Part shown: positions 21,424-33,075 of the stretch, one piece after another
Position numbering within the stretch: the first letter of the stretch is position 1
How the letters are laid out: every line of letters starts with the position of its first letter
Assembly: GCA_941918925.1 (NCBI GenBank)
Contig: OW799233.1
Coordinates: 79,487,797-79,551,796 of the forward strand
Direction of reading: 5' to 3'
Length of the DNA: 64,000 nt
Source of the DNA: Phyto melanocephala
Lineage: Eukaryota > Arthropoda > Insecta > Diptera > Rhinophoridae
Translations under genes and position numbers: made by a program
Notes under the pieces: generated by a model
What the model saw: the letters and a program-made list of their open reading frames with translations, nothing else
Told to the model about the DNA's origin: nothing
Database searches by the model: none

Positions 21424-23904
21424 ATGGAGAGCACGTCCACTATGAATTATAATTATTGGAAGAAGAATGAAGAAATAAGAAGACTTATAAATAAACACAA
21501 GACGATGAGGGACAAAATCATCAAAATTAAATCCGCAATAACTTTTTTGATTCGTTGTAGGAATTCAGGTATTATTCCAAAATTTATTAGGAATTCAACT
21601 AAGAACGTTTTAAATATTTTTGAGGTAAATGGACTTCATACTATGAAACAATCAATTTCGAGATATGTTCAAGATATGCACAACAAGATTCTAAGTTTGG
21701 CAATTAAGGAGAAACATGAAATTTTGAAACATTCAAGAAACCAATTGGATATTGTAATACGTAATTTAAGTTTTTATTTGACTAGTGATGAAATGAATAG
21801 GTTTTTATTATATGAAGATAGAATAGCAATTAAGATTAATGAGAAAATTAAGAATGTTCATAGGAAAAAGTTTGATAATCTTAGTAATTTGCATAGGAAA
21901 GAATTAGGTATTAAATTTAATAGAAATTGGTTTGTAAACAAATCAAAAATAGATATTCCTTTAGATACACAGTGGGTTCTTTCATTAGGACCAAAATACT
22001 CATTACCAGTTAGAAAAGAAAAGTTTCCAATATTGAAAATGATAGCTGATGGAGAGGATTTTTTACAAACAATAGAGGAAAAGGAAGAACAGGAAATATC
22101 TAGATCTAAATTTACGACAATTATAAATGACCATATAAATAAAATGAGGTTGACAAATAGAGATAGGTTTTTATTGGACAAAGTAAAGGATACACAAAAA
22201 TTTTTAAGGAATAATAAGGACATAATTATTTTGAATGCTGATAAGGGCAATACGACAGTAGCTATGGATAAATGTGATTATGTTTCTAGAATGAATGATA
22301 TTGTGGGTGATATTACCACATATAGGACTTTAGCGAAAGATCCTACTAGTAAATTACAGAAAAATAATAATGATATAGTTGAAGAACTTTTCAAACATAA
22401 GGTGATCACATCTTTGGAAAAGAATAATCTTAAGACAAATGTTGCTATTGCTCCTAGGTTATATGGAGTACCAAAAATCCATAAAGAGAATTTTCCTTTG
22501 AGACCAATTTGTTCTTTTATTAATTCCCCTTCTTACGGATTATGTAAATATATTACAAACATTCTTAGAAACATTACTAAAAATTCTATTTATAATGTAA
22601 AGGATTCATTACATTTCAAAGATAAATTAAGTCACATAGGAATAAATAATAATGAAAAATTAATTTCATTAGATGTTGTATCACTTTTTCCTAGTATTCC
22701 CATAGACTTAGCTATTTGTATTATCGAAGAAAAATGGGATATGATAAGAGAACATACGAAAATTGAGAAAAATCTATTTTTACGTATTTTGAAATTTTGT
22801 ATTACGGACAATAGATATTTTAGATATGATAATAGAATATATGTACAACAGAAAGGACTTCCTATGGGTTCGCCAGCATCTCCAGTTATAGCGGATATCG
22901 TTATGGAGAAATTATTAGATACATGTATCGAAAAACTGGCTAAAAAACCAAAAATTATTACAAAATATGTTGATGACTTATTTTGTATTATTTCAGAGGA
23001 TACAATAGACCATATTTTGGTAACTTTTAATTCTTTTCATAAAGATATCAAATTTACTATTGAAAAGGAATGTGATTCAAAACTTTCCTATTTGGACATA
23101 TTAATAATAAGAAGGGGAAATAAGTTATTAATGGATTGGTACCAGAAACCTACTTCCTCAGGAAGAATCATTAATTATTATTCGAAACATCCCAAAAGAA
23201 TTATTATTAATACAGCCAAAAACCTTATAGGGAGGATACTAACTATAAGTGATTTTGAATTTCATAAGAATAATAGAAGGAAGATCATAGATATATTGTA
23301 TGATAATAATTTTCCTAGGAAAATAATTTATAGTTTAATTGGACAATATAAAGGTCAGAGAAGACTTGAGATAACCAACACTAGTCAACCAAGGATTTAT
23401 AAATCATTAATATACGTACCTATAGTGTCAGAACGATTGGAAAGATCGAGAATTTTTGAGAATGATAGATATAAAATGACTCATAAAACGTACAATACAT
23501 TAGGTAAATTATTTAGTAAGACAAAGGACAAAATTGACCATTTTGAAAGATCTAATGTAGTATATAAAATTCCATGTAAAGGTAATAGTAGTGAAACATG
23601 CAATAAGGTATATATAGGTACAACTAAGAATAAACTCAAGACTAGGATTGCAGGACATAAGTCGGACCAAAAATACAGGAATAATGTTTCACAGAAAACT
23701 GCATTAACATCACATTGTGTTAATGTTAATCATGATCCCGATTTTGGAAATACAATAGTTTTAAATACGGAAGATAGTTACAAACGTCGTTATTTATTAG
23801 AAATGTTACAGATAATAAACACACCAATAACACAGAGGATTAACTACAAATCAGATACAGAGGGAATAGCTCAGAGTTATAGATATTTAGTTCAAAAATT
23901 TTAG
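21424..23904 (+). CDS. Penelope-like reverse transcriptase with GIY-YIG endonuclease (plus copy)
   Basis: ATG at 21424 directly after the terminal repeat, TAG at 23904, 826 residues. Domain order is basic N-terminus, RT (DKGN at 272, MGSPASP about 480, YVDD 515-518), linker, GIY-YIG (VYKIPC 712, VYIGTT 728, a Cys pair between, and HCVNVNHDPDFGN further on). Flanked on both sides by direct terminal repeats, the layout expected of a complete tandem Penelope unit. Identical in protein to 17412-19892. Everything needed for autonomous retrotransposition that I can recognise is present. Confidence 0.95.
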   Translation: MESTSTMNYNYWKKNEEIRRLINKHKTMRDKIIKIKSAITFLIRCRNSGIIPKFIRNSTKNVLNIFEVNGLHTMKQSISRYVQDMHNKILSLAIKEKHEILKHSRNQLDIVIRNLSFYLTSDEMNRFLLYEDRIAIKINEKIKNVHRKKFDNLSNLHRKELGIKFNRNWFVNKSKIDIPLDTQWVLSLGPKYSLPVRKEKFPILKMIADGEDFLQTIEEKEEQEISRSKFTTIINDHINKMRLTNRDRFLLDKVKDTQKFLRNNKDIIILNADKGNTTVAMDKCDYVSRMNDIVGDITTYRTLAKDPTSKLQKNNNDIVEELFKHKVITSLEKNNLKTNVAIAPRLYGVPKIHKENFPLRPICSFINSPSYGLCKYITNILRNITKNSIYNVKDSLHFKDKLSHIGINNNEKLISLDVVSLFPSIPIDLAICIIEEKWDMIREHTKIEKNLFLRILKFCITDNRYFRYDNRIYVQQKGLPMGSPASPVIADIVMEKLLDTCIEKLAKKPKIITKYVDDLFCIISEDTIDHILVTFNSFHKDIKFTIEKECDSKLSYLDILIIRRGNKLLMDWYQKPTSSGRIINYYSKHPKRIIINTAKNLIGRILTISDFEFHKNNRRKIIDILYDNNFPRKIIYSLIGQYKGQRRLEITNTSQPRIYKSLIYVPIVSERLERSRIFENDRYKMTHKTYNTLGKLFSKTKDKIDHFERSNVVYKIPCKGNSSETCNKVYIGTTKNKLKTRIAGHKSDQKYRNNVSQKTALTSHCVNVNHDPDFGNTIVLNTEDSYKRRYLLEMLQIINTPITQRINYKSDTEGIAQSYRYLVQKF

Positions 23905-24263
23905 AAAGCGGAAATGAAATATTTTTAAAATGTAATAGATTAGTAATTAATTTTTTGCTTTTTAGTGTATAATTTTTTGTATGGCAATTTTCTGAAATTT
24001 GTTTCAAAAATTTTTATTATTAGTATAAAAAAAAAAGAAAAATTTTGTAATATTTGTTAATTTTTGTTAATTTGTTAATTAATTTTCCTGAAGATGCTAC
24101 ACGAAGGAGTAGCGAAATATTGAAAAATAAAATATTGTTTAAATTGTGTTGCTTTTTATATATAAAAAAAAAAAAAAAAAAGAATAAAAACTGTTGTATG
24201 ACCTTAGGCTTGGATAATTAAATATTAAATTTATAAAAAAAGAGGTCAAATAAAATAAATAAT
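23905..24263 (+). repeat. pLTR at the right end of the composite
   Basis: Same as 21057-21423; ends AATAAATAAT and is followed by the right TSD at 24264-24277. Ribozyme-like core at 24088-24117. Confidence 0.88.
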
Positions 24264-24277
24264 TATAATGAGATTAT

Positions 24278-24928
24278 GTTATAGTCTTTACGGTTAATAA
24301 TAAAATATAATGCTCTTACTTGTTTTATTTATTTGATTTATTCAAACTTATTCATTTAACAATAGTAATAATATAATAGAGAATTTACAAACAGTATTAC
24401 AGCAATTAACATCTGATTATTTTAATAAAGAAACTACTAATAATATAAGTTTAAGTTAATATAAGTTTTGAGGAAAAGTTGTTCAAAAAAAACTCGTTCA
24501 AAAATAAAAATTTCTTATAAAATAAAGTAACTAAAATTGAACTGGTAACCTTGGATAAAAATGGCAATAAATTCACCAAAATCTCAAAAATTCTATATTT
24601 ATAGCTGTAATGGCTTATACTTCAGTAGATCTACGGACGAAAAACTTTCCTGTATGCTGGCTTCCGATTGAATTTTGAAATCAAAAAGATTGAGTTTGAC
24701 GAAATTCTACGAATTTTTCTTATTTTCGTTGGACTTAAAGCTAATACAATTCTTCCATTGTAGTTTTCCCAAACATTGCTTTGAGCATCCCTTTGTACCT
24801 TCATGCACTTTTGTTTGCAATTGCACGATAGGAATAATTAAAAGACAAATAGAAAACGATTGCAGAGTGAGCGTAATCAAATAAATAAAAAAAATTTTAT
24901 TAATTTATTGAATAGTTAAGCTTCTGTC
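24278..24928. other. AT-rich stretch with a dispersed repeat
   Basis: No gene seen. 24384-24500 is homologous, in inverse orientation, to 58707-58815 (shared words GTTAATTGTTGTAATACT and TAGTAGTTTCTTTATT on the other strand). Confidence 0.45.
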
Positions 24929-25690
24929 TTTTTATACCCTTCACACAGTGAAAAAGGGTATATATAGGTTTGTCATTCCGTGTGAAATTTCTACAATTTT
25001 CATTTCCGACCCCATAAAGTATATATTTTCTGAAAGCTTATGAATAGGGAAGTCGATTAAGCTCTGTCAGTCTGTCCGTCTGTCCGTCTGACCGTCTGTC
25101 CGTGTGTATGTTGAAATCAACTTTTTGAAGCCCCCCGACATCGCTTGGACCCGGGTGAGGTATCAAAATATCACAAATATTCGGGAGTAGATCGGTATTG
25201 AAAATCAGAAACATCGGTACATAAACAACTGAGATATGAGCAAAAACCCACGACCACCTCGATTTTCTTTTCATAAAAACAACATTACAACAACAACATA
25301 CATACATACAAACGTGTATACTGGTTAGAGAAAACGTGGCATCGAATCCCAGCTGAGGCAAAAAAAATTTTTTTTAAATTTTTTTAAAATTTTTCTTTTT
25401 AATTTTTTTTTTATTTTTTTTTTATTTTTTATTTAATATATTATATATATTTTTATTATTATTTTTTTTTATTTTTTTTTTTTGTTTTATATATATTATA
25501 TATGTATATAATAATTTTTTTTTTTTAATTTTTTTCTTAAATTTTTTTTTTTTAATTTTTTTTTTATTTTTTATTTTTTTTTTTTGTTTTTTTTAACATA
25601 CATACGTGAATTTACTGTTATTGCATGACTACACGTTGTGAAGGGTATATAAGATTCGGCACGGCCGAATATAGCGCTTTTACTTGTTTT
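24929..25690 (+). mobile_element. Helentron/DINE-like repeat with expanded T-rich interior
   Basis: Begins TTTTTATACCCTTCACACAG, has ACCCCATAAAGTATATA and a (GTCY)n run CTGTCCGTCTGTCCGTCTG, and ends with GTGAAGGGTATATAAGATTC then the hairpin ATTCGGC-ACG-GCCGAAT and CTTTTACTTGTTTT. The (TA)/(GTCY) combination is that described for mini-me elements of Diptera; a terminal hairpin suits Helentron-type rolling-circle elements. Assignment is by these features only. Confidence 0.7.
25361..25610 (+). repeat. T-rich low-complexity expansion
   Basis: About 250 bases of TTTTTTAATTTTTT-type sequence with TATATAT islands inside the DINE-like copy. A similar tract fills 25691-25917. Confidence 0.9.
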
Positions 25691-26089
25691 TTATTTAATA
25701 TATTATTTATATTTTTATTATTTTTTTTTTTATTTTTTTTTTTTATTTTTTTTTTGTTTTATATTAATTATATATATTTTAATTATTTTTTTTAAATTTT
25801 TTTTTAATTTTTTTTTTATTTTTTTTTTGTTTTATATTAACTATATATATTTTAATTTTTTTTTTTAATTTTTTTTAAATTTCTTTTTTTTTAATTTTTT
25901 TTTTTATTTTTTTTTTTAACTTACATACGTAAATTTATAATTTTACAATGGGATGTTTTTATATTGTATGTTTTTTATATGTATGTACGTATTTCATATG
26001 GGATACAAACTACTGTTATTGCATGACTACACGGTGTGAAGGGTATATAAGATTCGGCACGGCCGAATATAGCGCTCTTACTTGTTATC
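25691..26089 (+). mobile_element. Second tail of the DINE-like repeat (partial duplication)
   Basis: After another T-rich tract, ACATACGTAAATTTATAATT leads to GCATGACTACACGGTGTGAA and a second copy of the hairpin ATTCGGC-ACG-GCCGAAT ending at 26089. So the 3' half of the element is present twice in tandem. Confidence 0.65.
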
Positions 26090-26600
26090 AATTCTTTTGT
26101 GTGGGTCTAATCAATTGGACTGTTTTTAAATTCAGAATCTCTTTACATAAATCTTGTTTTAATTGAAACTTAAATACTAAATAATTATTTTATACGAGTC
26201 TTAAAACAATCAAAAATGTATCCCTTTATTAACCTTTATACAAAAATAAATATTTTAACAAAGTTGTCTTGTATTTCATTTAGGATAAATTATATTTTTA
26301 ATTTATGTTTTTTTGGATTCCAAATTATTAAATTATAAAGCCGATAAAAGCAAACGATACTAAAAGTGTGTGTAGCTCATACAGCAACCAAGCCGTCAAA
26401 ATCCCAACATATATGCGGATCTAAATTTGTAACTGACTATTCGTATTCGCGAAAATCGGCTTCAAATACTTAAAAATCGATATTCGTCTAAAAAGCTTTA
26501 GAAATATGTATGTAGTTTGAAACAAGCTAGGCGCACAACTGGGACGAACGACGAATTTCACCCAACACGACGAGTTCGTCGGCAAAAATTCGATGTGTGA
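26090..26600. other. Non-coding stretch, flank of the 26.6-kb inverted repeat
   Basis: No gene seen. Contains ACGACGAATTT and GAGTTCGTCGGC, partly inverted, before GTGTGA and the inverted repeat at 26601. Confidence 0.4.
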
Positions 26601-26615
26601 ACATAGCTGCCAGAT

Positions 26616-27263
26616 AAAATAGGGGTAAAATCGTCTAATATGGGGAAAAAATCGTCAAATGGTTTACTCAAAGCGTCATAAAAACGTCAAAACAAAGAAA
26701 CGAATTTTTTAAAACAAAACATTTTTTACTTAATGCAAAACATAACAAACTTTTTACATGTAAAGAGATCAATGGTCTTATTAGACCCTTTTAAGTTAAG
26801 AACGTGACAACAAATATAATACAATTTAGAATTCATTTCGAAAAATAAAAATTAATATACATATACATATGTATATAAATACAAAAAATAATAAATTGGC
26901 TGCATATTTTTGGAATATTTGAAAAATAATTATAATCAATTTTTGCTAACCCTACGTTGCCGCAATCAAGTATTTACTTGCAAGTAGTGTATACGTATTA
27001 CTAACGAAAATCAGGAGAAATGCCAAAAAAACACAAACATTTTTTGAGTGGCTACACAGCACAGTGCAAGTTCATTTTTAAAATGTCGTCAACAAATGAA
27101 CTTCAAACAAATTGAAAACAAATAGCGCTACTTTAATTGGTAATTAAGTGTTGTCAATAGCCACTATTGAACGTTACCTTTAGACATATAACTTTTTAAT
27201 ATAATTTTTTTCTTATTAAAAATTGATATTTATATTAAAACTTACATTTTAAATGAATATATA
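26616..27263. other. Unassigned interior sequence, no gene seen
   Basis: Holds several ATCGTCAAA words near 26630-26690. A short ATG frame at 27020 (MPKKHKHFLSGYTAQ) of about 31 codons has no recognisable domain. Confidence 0.35.
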
Positions 27264-27488
27264 CAGTATTTATCGCTTATATGCACGTCGGTTATAAGCA
27301 TTTCTCGCTTTTATGCATCCAAGCCTGTGCAATTTCAGCTTTTAATTTAAAATATACATAAAAATTTCGTCTATATGCATTTCGCTTATATGCATTTTTT
27401 GCTTTTATGCACAATAATTTTAATATCATTTGAATAAATTACAAAAGAAATTGTATTATATATGAATCATGAATAAATGCGATGAAAA

Positions 27489-28680
27489 ATGAGTGCTAAC
27501 AAAAGAATATGCTTGTCCATAAAGCAAAAGCTTTAAATTATAAATGAAATTAAAGATTCTACTAAACAAGATATTTGTAGAAAGTATGGATGCTCAATCG
27601 ACACCGTAAATCGTATTCTAAGAGACAAAAGTTATATTATTCAAAGCAGCAAAACATGCAATATATGTCGCAAAGAAAAAATCGAGTCGAAAATAAAAAA
27701 AAAGGATCAGGCATTATCGAAATGGTTTGATCAAATAAGGTTGTCTGGCGCTGTAGTGTCAAACAATATGCTAATGGAAAAGGCCAAACAATTTGACATT
27801 GCCCTGAACAAAAATTTATATATAGGAGTGGTTTTAAAATTTCTGGAATGACGTCATCAAAAGAACGTAAACTTTACTCCTTTTGTGCAATGCAACTGGT
27901 GACTATGTTTGCCATAGGTAAACCAAAACAGCCTCGATGTTTTAAAAATAAAAAAATTAAGCATTTTTCGCAAAACAAGACATGGATGACACAGGACATT
28001 TGGACTGAAATAATGCTAGCTTTTGATGAAGAAATGATTCAACAAAATAGAAAAGTAATCTTATTCGTAGACAATGCCACGTTCGATATTTACCAGCATA
28101 TAAAAACTCAATTTTACAGCCTTTAGATCAGGGGATCATTTATGCTTTCAAGGCATACCATCTACAAAATATAATACGTAAGCAAATATGCTTTTTAGAG
28201 ATTTCAAGAAAAGCCTTGATATATATATTATATACAGCCAAGCGAGCATATTGGGTGATAGCTTCTAGTACCATTTTTAACTGCTCTAAAAAGTTGATTT
28301 TAAAAGATACAGGCTTATTTTTTTCCAATTTATATGACTTTTTTTATATGTAAGTTTGTTTCGGAGCGATAGAGGATCGCGAGGATGAAAAATTTATAAC
28401 TGCTGACTCTGGTTTAGAATTTGGAGCTGAATTTGAAATTTGTGTAACTCAGGACCTACTACCTAACGAGGAGAAAATCGTTCCTGAGCTTCAATCAAGC
28501 TAACGAGGATGGTGACAATGAGTATTTATGTACCAATTCTATCTGAAAGTAATGCAGTGGAATATTTAAGTGGTTTACGGTGTTTTCTTCAAGCAAGAAA
28601 TTGATTTATTGATGAATTGGAAAAAATTTAACAATTTATTTTTGAGAGCTGCTGCTAAAATGTACAAAAGAAAATAACAG
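27489..28680 (+). pseudogene. Tigger/pogo-like transposase, decayed
   Basis: ATG at 27489 starts MSANKRICLSIKQKL followed by an in-frame TAA, then EIKDSTKQDICRKYGCS and DTVNRILRD, the CENP-B/pogo helix-turn-helix. Then LSKWFDQIRLSGAVVS matches the second DNA-binding half. At 28000-28070 WMTQDIWTEIMLAFDEE and RKVILFVDNA give the catalytic DDE block, and near 28115 QPLDQGIIYAFKAY gives the motif preceding the last acidic residue. Many frameshifts and stops; inactive. Confidence 0.8.
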
Positions 28681-29051
28681 ATTTTTTCAAAAATTAGTAT
28701 GTATTAGACTAAGTACTTAAATTTACCTCAGCAATTCCAAATTCAAGTTTCCATTGCTTGTGAATTCATTAGCAATGATAAGGCCGTGACAAAATCACTT
28801 CTCACTTCGCAAGTATTGGAACTGCTGGGGCAATTTTAGAAGGCAATGAATTTCTACTTTTTTATGTTTTCAACCTAGTTGACTGATCTCAGTGAAATGA
28901 TACTTTTAGTACAAACTTCTAAATGTACAATAATATTTTTTATTTAATTTAATATTTTTAGTTTTTTTTTGTAAAAATTAATTTTTAATAAAAACTGATA
29001 CATATAAGTATATGTATGTTCATGTATAAAAATTTGGACAAATTTTGTCTA

Positions 29052-31226
29052 CTTTTTATACCCGCCACCAAAAAAATTGTGGGGGTATATTCGTTTTGTC
29101 ATTCCGTTTGTAATACATCGAAATATCCATTTAAGACCCCATAAAGTATATATATTCTGAATCAGGGTTTGATTTGATGACGATCTAGCTATGTCCGTCC
29201 GTCTGTCCTTCTGTCCGTCCGTCTGTCCTTCTGTCCGTCTGTTGAAAGCACGATAGAGGTCGCACCGAAAAAGCTAGGGGGCTCAAATTTTGTCAGAAAC
29301 TTTCTTATAGACAAGGTTTGTTTGGTATTGAAAATGGGCTAAATCGGAACATTAGGAAGAGAGTTATAGCTCGAAAAGCCAGAGTAGGTCGAAAAAACCG
29401 TGTCCTTCGAACATCGAATAAAATGGAATTGTATCCAAACGCATTAACGTAGACTCATGAAACTTCGAATATATATTTCCTATGTTTGCCCGAAAATTAT
29501 CTAAATCTATGCATTGGGAGAGGAGTTATCGATCAAAATGTACGAAAATTTATACCGCACAGTGTATTTTTCGGTATATTTAAAAACAAAAACGTCATAA
29601 AAGCAACAAAATTGGATGTACGACTCTGAAATTTTGCACACTTTGATTTTTGGTGAGACACTTTTTGGTAACGGAAAATCAATGTGCCACGCCCACTTTT
29701 ACGCCCACCTGCCATATAACGTTTTATTCAAAATTCATATAATTTCTCTATTAATAAAGATTTTGGAATTATAAAAGGTTATATTGAAACACCTAAGTTG
29801 TACTCATTCGCAAAAATAACTTTGACACGACTACTATAACGCCCACTTTTTACGTTATCTACCGTTAATGAAATTTAAAAGCTCATAAAACCGCCAAAAT
29901 TAGAGGTGTGGTGATAAAATTTGCTACGTATATTCTTCTAGACAATGTCATTACTGCGCCAGAAAATTAAGTTGCCACGCCTACTTTTACGCCCACCTCT
30001 CATATAACGTTTTACCTAAAATTCATATAATTTCTCTACTAATAAAGATTTTGGAATAATAAAGGGCTATATTGAAACACCTAAGTTATACTCATTCGCA
30101 AAAACAACTTTGACACGCCTACTATAACGCCCACTTGTCACGTAATCTACCGTTAATGAAATTTAAAAGCTCATTAAACCGCCAAAATTAGAGGTATGAT
30201 GATCAAATTTGCTACGTATATCCTTCTAATCAATGTTATTGTTGTGCAAAAAAGTTTAGTGACACGCCCACTTTAACGCCTACCTCCCATATAATGGTTT
30301 ATCTTGAATTCATGTAATTTCTCTATTGAAAAAGTTTTTGGGAAAATAAAAGGCTATATTGAAATATTTAACTTTTATTTGTTAGCAGAAACTTTACTGA
30401 CACGCCTAGTTTAACGCCCACTTTTATTCATTTATTTACAAAAGCATTTTAGTAGCATATCGAAGTTATAAAGGGTGGTTAAATTTTAAGGACCGATGTT
30501 GAATTTAAATAAAACACAAATTATTTAGGATATTATTATTATTTCTTTTTGTAATTATAATATTTGTATGGTTCAATTATGTATTTAACAAAATATCGGC
30601 CAAATGGCCCCCCCATCCTTGCCGCCACTCCTCTATCTGATGGTCCAAATTTTCAATGACAATGTTGATGCTCAATTGTTGGGCATGATGATGAGTCGAG
30701 GTTGACTGCTCTTTTGCCACACTATCGCAAAAACCAGCAATGGTGCCCATTCAACGAACTAAGAAGGCATTCACAGATTTTCTAACATTTTATACAGACC
30801 TGTTTTGCAGAAATTTAAATATTTTTTACAATTCTCCCGATTGTTGACGAATTTGAACGATTATGTTGATCAAACGAAGTGCACAAAATGCATTTTGATT
30901 TGAACGCCCATTTTTATAAAAAACCTGAATAACTTTAAAGCGTTGCTCATTTGCGTATCTTTCCACGGATCAAATTGAGTAAGTTTGAAATTGAGAAATG
31001 TCAAGTGAAATGCAGAAAACAAATTTAAAGACTAGGTGTAGTTCACCTTCAACATGGGCCCTTAAAATTTAACCACTCTCTACAAAGAAAGTGATACATA
31101 TTTTATTATAAAGAGATTATTCCATAATGACTAACAAAGTAATAAATATTATGCTTTAAATGTACACAAAATTGGTGGTGGATATAAAAGATTCGGCACA
31201 GCCGAATATAGTGCTCTTACTTGTTT
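29052..31226 (+). mobile_element. Long Helentron/DINE-like repeat inside Tigger
   Basis: Complete from CTTTTTATACCCGCCACCAA to hairpin ATTCGGC-ACA-GCCGAAT and GTGCTCTTACTTGTTTT. Has the (GTCY)n run (29197-29243) and about three tandem ~290-bp units containing ACGCCCACTTTTACGCC and TATAATTTCTCTATTAATAA (starts near 29737, 30027, 30317). Contains a nested MITE at 30473-31080. Confidence 0.75.
30473..31080. mobile_element. MITE with GGGTGGTTAAATTTTAAGG ends
   Basis: Left GGGTGGTTAAATTTTAAGGA and right CCCTTAAAATTTAACCACTC are inverted repeats of more than 20 bases inside the DINE-like copy. A shorter relative sits at the same relative position at 57066-57415, and a single end at 54163. Interior words such as ATATCGGCCAAATGGCC suggest a degraded transposase gene, not assigned. 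Confidence 0.7.
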
Positions 31227-31403
31227 TATATGCACCCTTTATGCAAATATCGGAGTTTTTATATATGCACTGCTTATGCATATTAACGAGTTTTTTATAA
31301 GCACCGTATATGCATATAAACGTATTTTTATATTTGCATTTCGCGCTTATATACACAAAAAGCTGTGCATTTTTAGAAATGCATATAATCGATAAATACT
31401 GTA

Positions 31404-31619
31404 TAATTTTTCTCAATATTCTTCATATACATATATACATATTTATTCAAAAAATTAGCTGAATTATTTACCACAATTGCATGACATATTATTGTTAGTT
31501 AGTTAGTTAGTGTTAGTGTTAGTCAGTATTAGACAACACTGTTTTTCGGCTTGTCACTTTACTTGCCGTAACTGTAAAAATTTACTTGCTTAAAAATTTC
31601 TTCGCAAGCTAAGTCGCAG
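31404..31619. other. Short unique stretch between Tigger and the next element
   Basis: Contains a run of TTAG units (31495-31530, GTTAGTTAGTTAGTTAGTG). No coding frame. Confidence 0.45.
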
Positions 31620-31765
31620 CCCAGCCTGCACAATAGTACGACAATGTCTGAATCAGACAAGTCTTAGGTTAGGTTAGGTTAGATCCGGCAGCCACCCGAA
31701 GGCATAGCTCACTTGGGTCCTCCGAGGGTCCCGTTGTGATACCATAGGCACCATCGCCCGTTTGT

Positions 31766-33075
31766 CTATGTCCTTTGGCCGTCGTTCCTCAGCCATCCTG
31801 TCCTGTTTACGAAGGTATGGATCTTTCCCAGTTCAACTGCGGAAAGACAAGTTTTACTTACAAGTATTCGTTGACCCAGAATCTGGCGTCTCAGGTCCCC
31901 GAATGCAGGACAATTGCAGAGAAGATGTTCAGTCGTCTCCTCCTCTTCCTCGTTATCGCAACTTCTGCAGAAGTCGTTGTAAGGGATATTCAGCCTTTTC
32001 GCATGTGTACCTATAGGCCAGTGTCCGGTAATGACCGCTATGAGGTTCTTAAGGTGGATTCGGGGCATATTCACTGCGTATTGCGTCCTATGCACATCCA
32101 TGTCAGGCCAGATCTTTCTGGTTTCCAAACAAGTGGGTTCTCTCACCCATCTTTCCTTGGCATCCAAATAGAATTGATGCGAGATTAGCTGCTTACCCTT
32201 CGATAAGGGAATACCCAAAGCATAACTGGATTCAACCGAATCTAAGGTGGTACCGGCTTTTGCAAGTGCATCAGCTCTATTATTACCATCAATATCCCCA
32301 TGTCCTGGAACCCACACAAGGGTAACCGTCGAATGTCTCGCTATCTCCTCAAGAGACACCCGGCATTCCTGGGCAATTTTCGATGTGCTGTACACACTCT
32401 CAAGGGACCTAATAGCCGCCTTGCTGTCAGTAAATATATAAATATCCCTGCCAGATATTTCATTATACTGAATCTGTTCCGCGGCTGTCCTAATAGCCAT
32501 TAGTTCGGCCTGTATCGCGCTACAGTAATCCGGTAGCCTAAGGGACAATTTCAAGCCCAACTGGATCGAAAAGATACCACATCCAGCTCCAGCATGTGAT
32601 TTCGATCCGTCAGTAAATATCTGGATGGCATTCTCCGGAGGTCGGAGGTCGGAGGCCGTTGTTGTATTCAGATCTATCCGGTATATTCGTCACGAAACTC
32701 GGATCGAATACTGGTTCAGGTACCTTGTAATCAATAGGAGAAGCAATATTGATCATACCCAAAATTCTTGCATGTCCATAATTCACATACTTCCATGCCC
32801 TTGTGGCATTCAACCTCAGTGCGATGTCCGCAACCATCTGCCTACCCATGATGTCTGGTGGTAACCAGTTTAAAATAGTAAACAGTGCCTTAGATGGTGT
32901 GGTCTTAAGAGCACCTGTTATCATAATCGCAGCCATTCTCATAATACGTTCGAAACTGTCCTGGTGGATTCTCTTCTCCAGCTCCACCCACCAGACTGCC
33001 GCTCCGTAATAAAGAATTGGTCTGACGACAGAATCGTATAGCCAGTATAAGTTCCTGGGGTTAATACCCCAGGGA
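31766..33075 (-). pseudogene. LOA-like ORF2 3' part: RT thumb, RNase H, Cys/His tail
   Basis: Starts just after the deletion with WGINPRNLYWLYDSVVRP, an RT thumb motif, continues through ILYYGAAVWWVELEKR, then RNase H: IFTDGSKSHAGAGCG, IQAELMAI, IFTDSKAAI, DIDGNNRADALAK. The C-terminus has CRSCDNEEEEETTEHLLCNC, the zinc-binding tail. Between thumb and RNase H the frame is broken at 32634-32654 by an extra copy of a 7-base unit (GGAGGTC), which alone accounts for the shift. All RNase H acidic residues remain. Confidence 0.85.

Larger units (their letters stand above)
17088..24263. mobile_element. Head-to-head Penelope-like composite (minus full, plus truncated, plus full)
   Basis: Order: terminal repeat, full ORF on minus, terminal repeat, inverted junction at about 20193, truncated ORF on plus, terminal repeat, full ORF on plus, terminal repeat. 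One 14-bp TSD flanks the ensemble. The two full ORFs encode the same 826 residues, so copies are very young. Tandem and inverted partial copies are known in Penelope-like elements. Confidence 0.9.
27264..31401 (+). mobile_element. Tigger/pogo-like DNA transposon with a nested DINE-like copy
   Basis: The left end CAGTATTTATCGCTTATATG and the right end CATATAATCGATAAATACTG are inverted repeats, each flanked by TA (27262-27263, 31402-31403). Subterminal regions are rich in TTATATGCA words on both sides. It carries a decayed pogo-type transposase and is interrupted by a DINE-like repeat (29052-31226). Confidence 0.85.

Noticed and set aside
25361..25917. Poly(T) tracts as LINE poly(A) tails
   Set aside because: They are interrupted T/A low-complexity expansions inside a DINE-like repeat, with no LINE sequence next to them.
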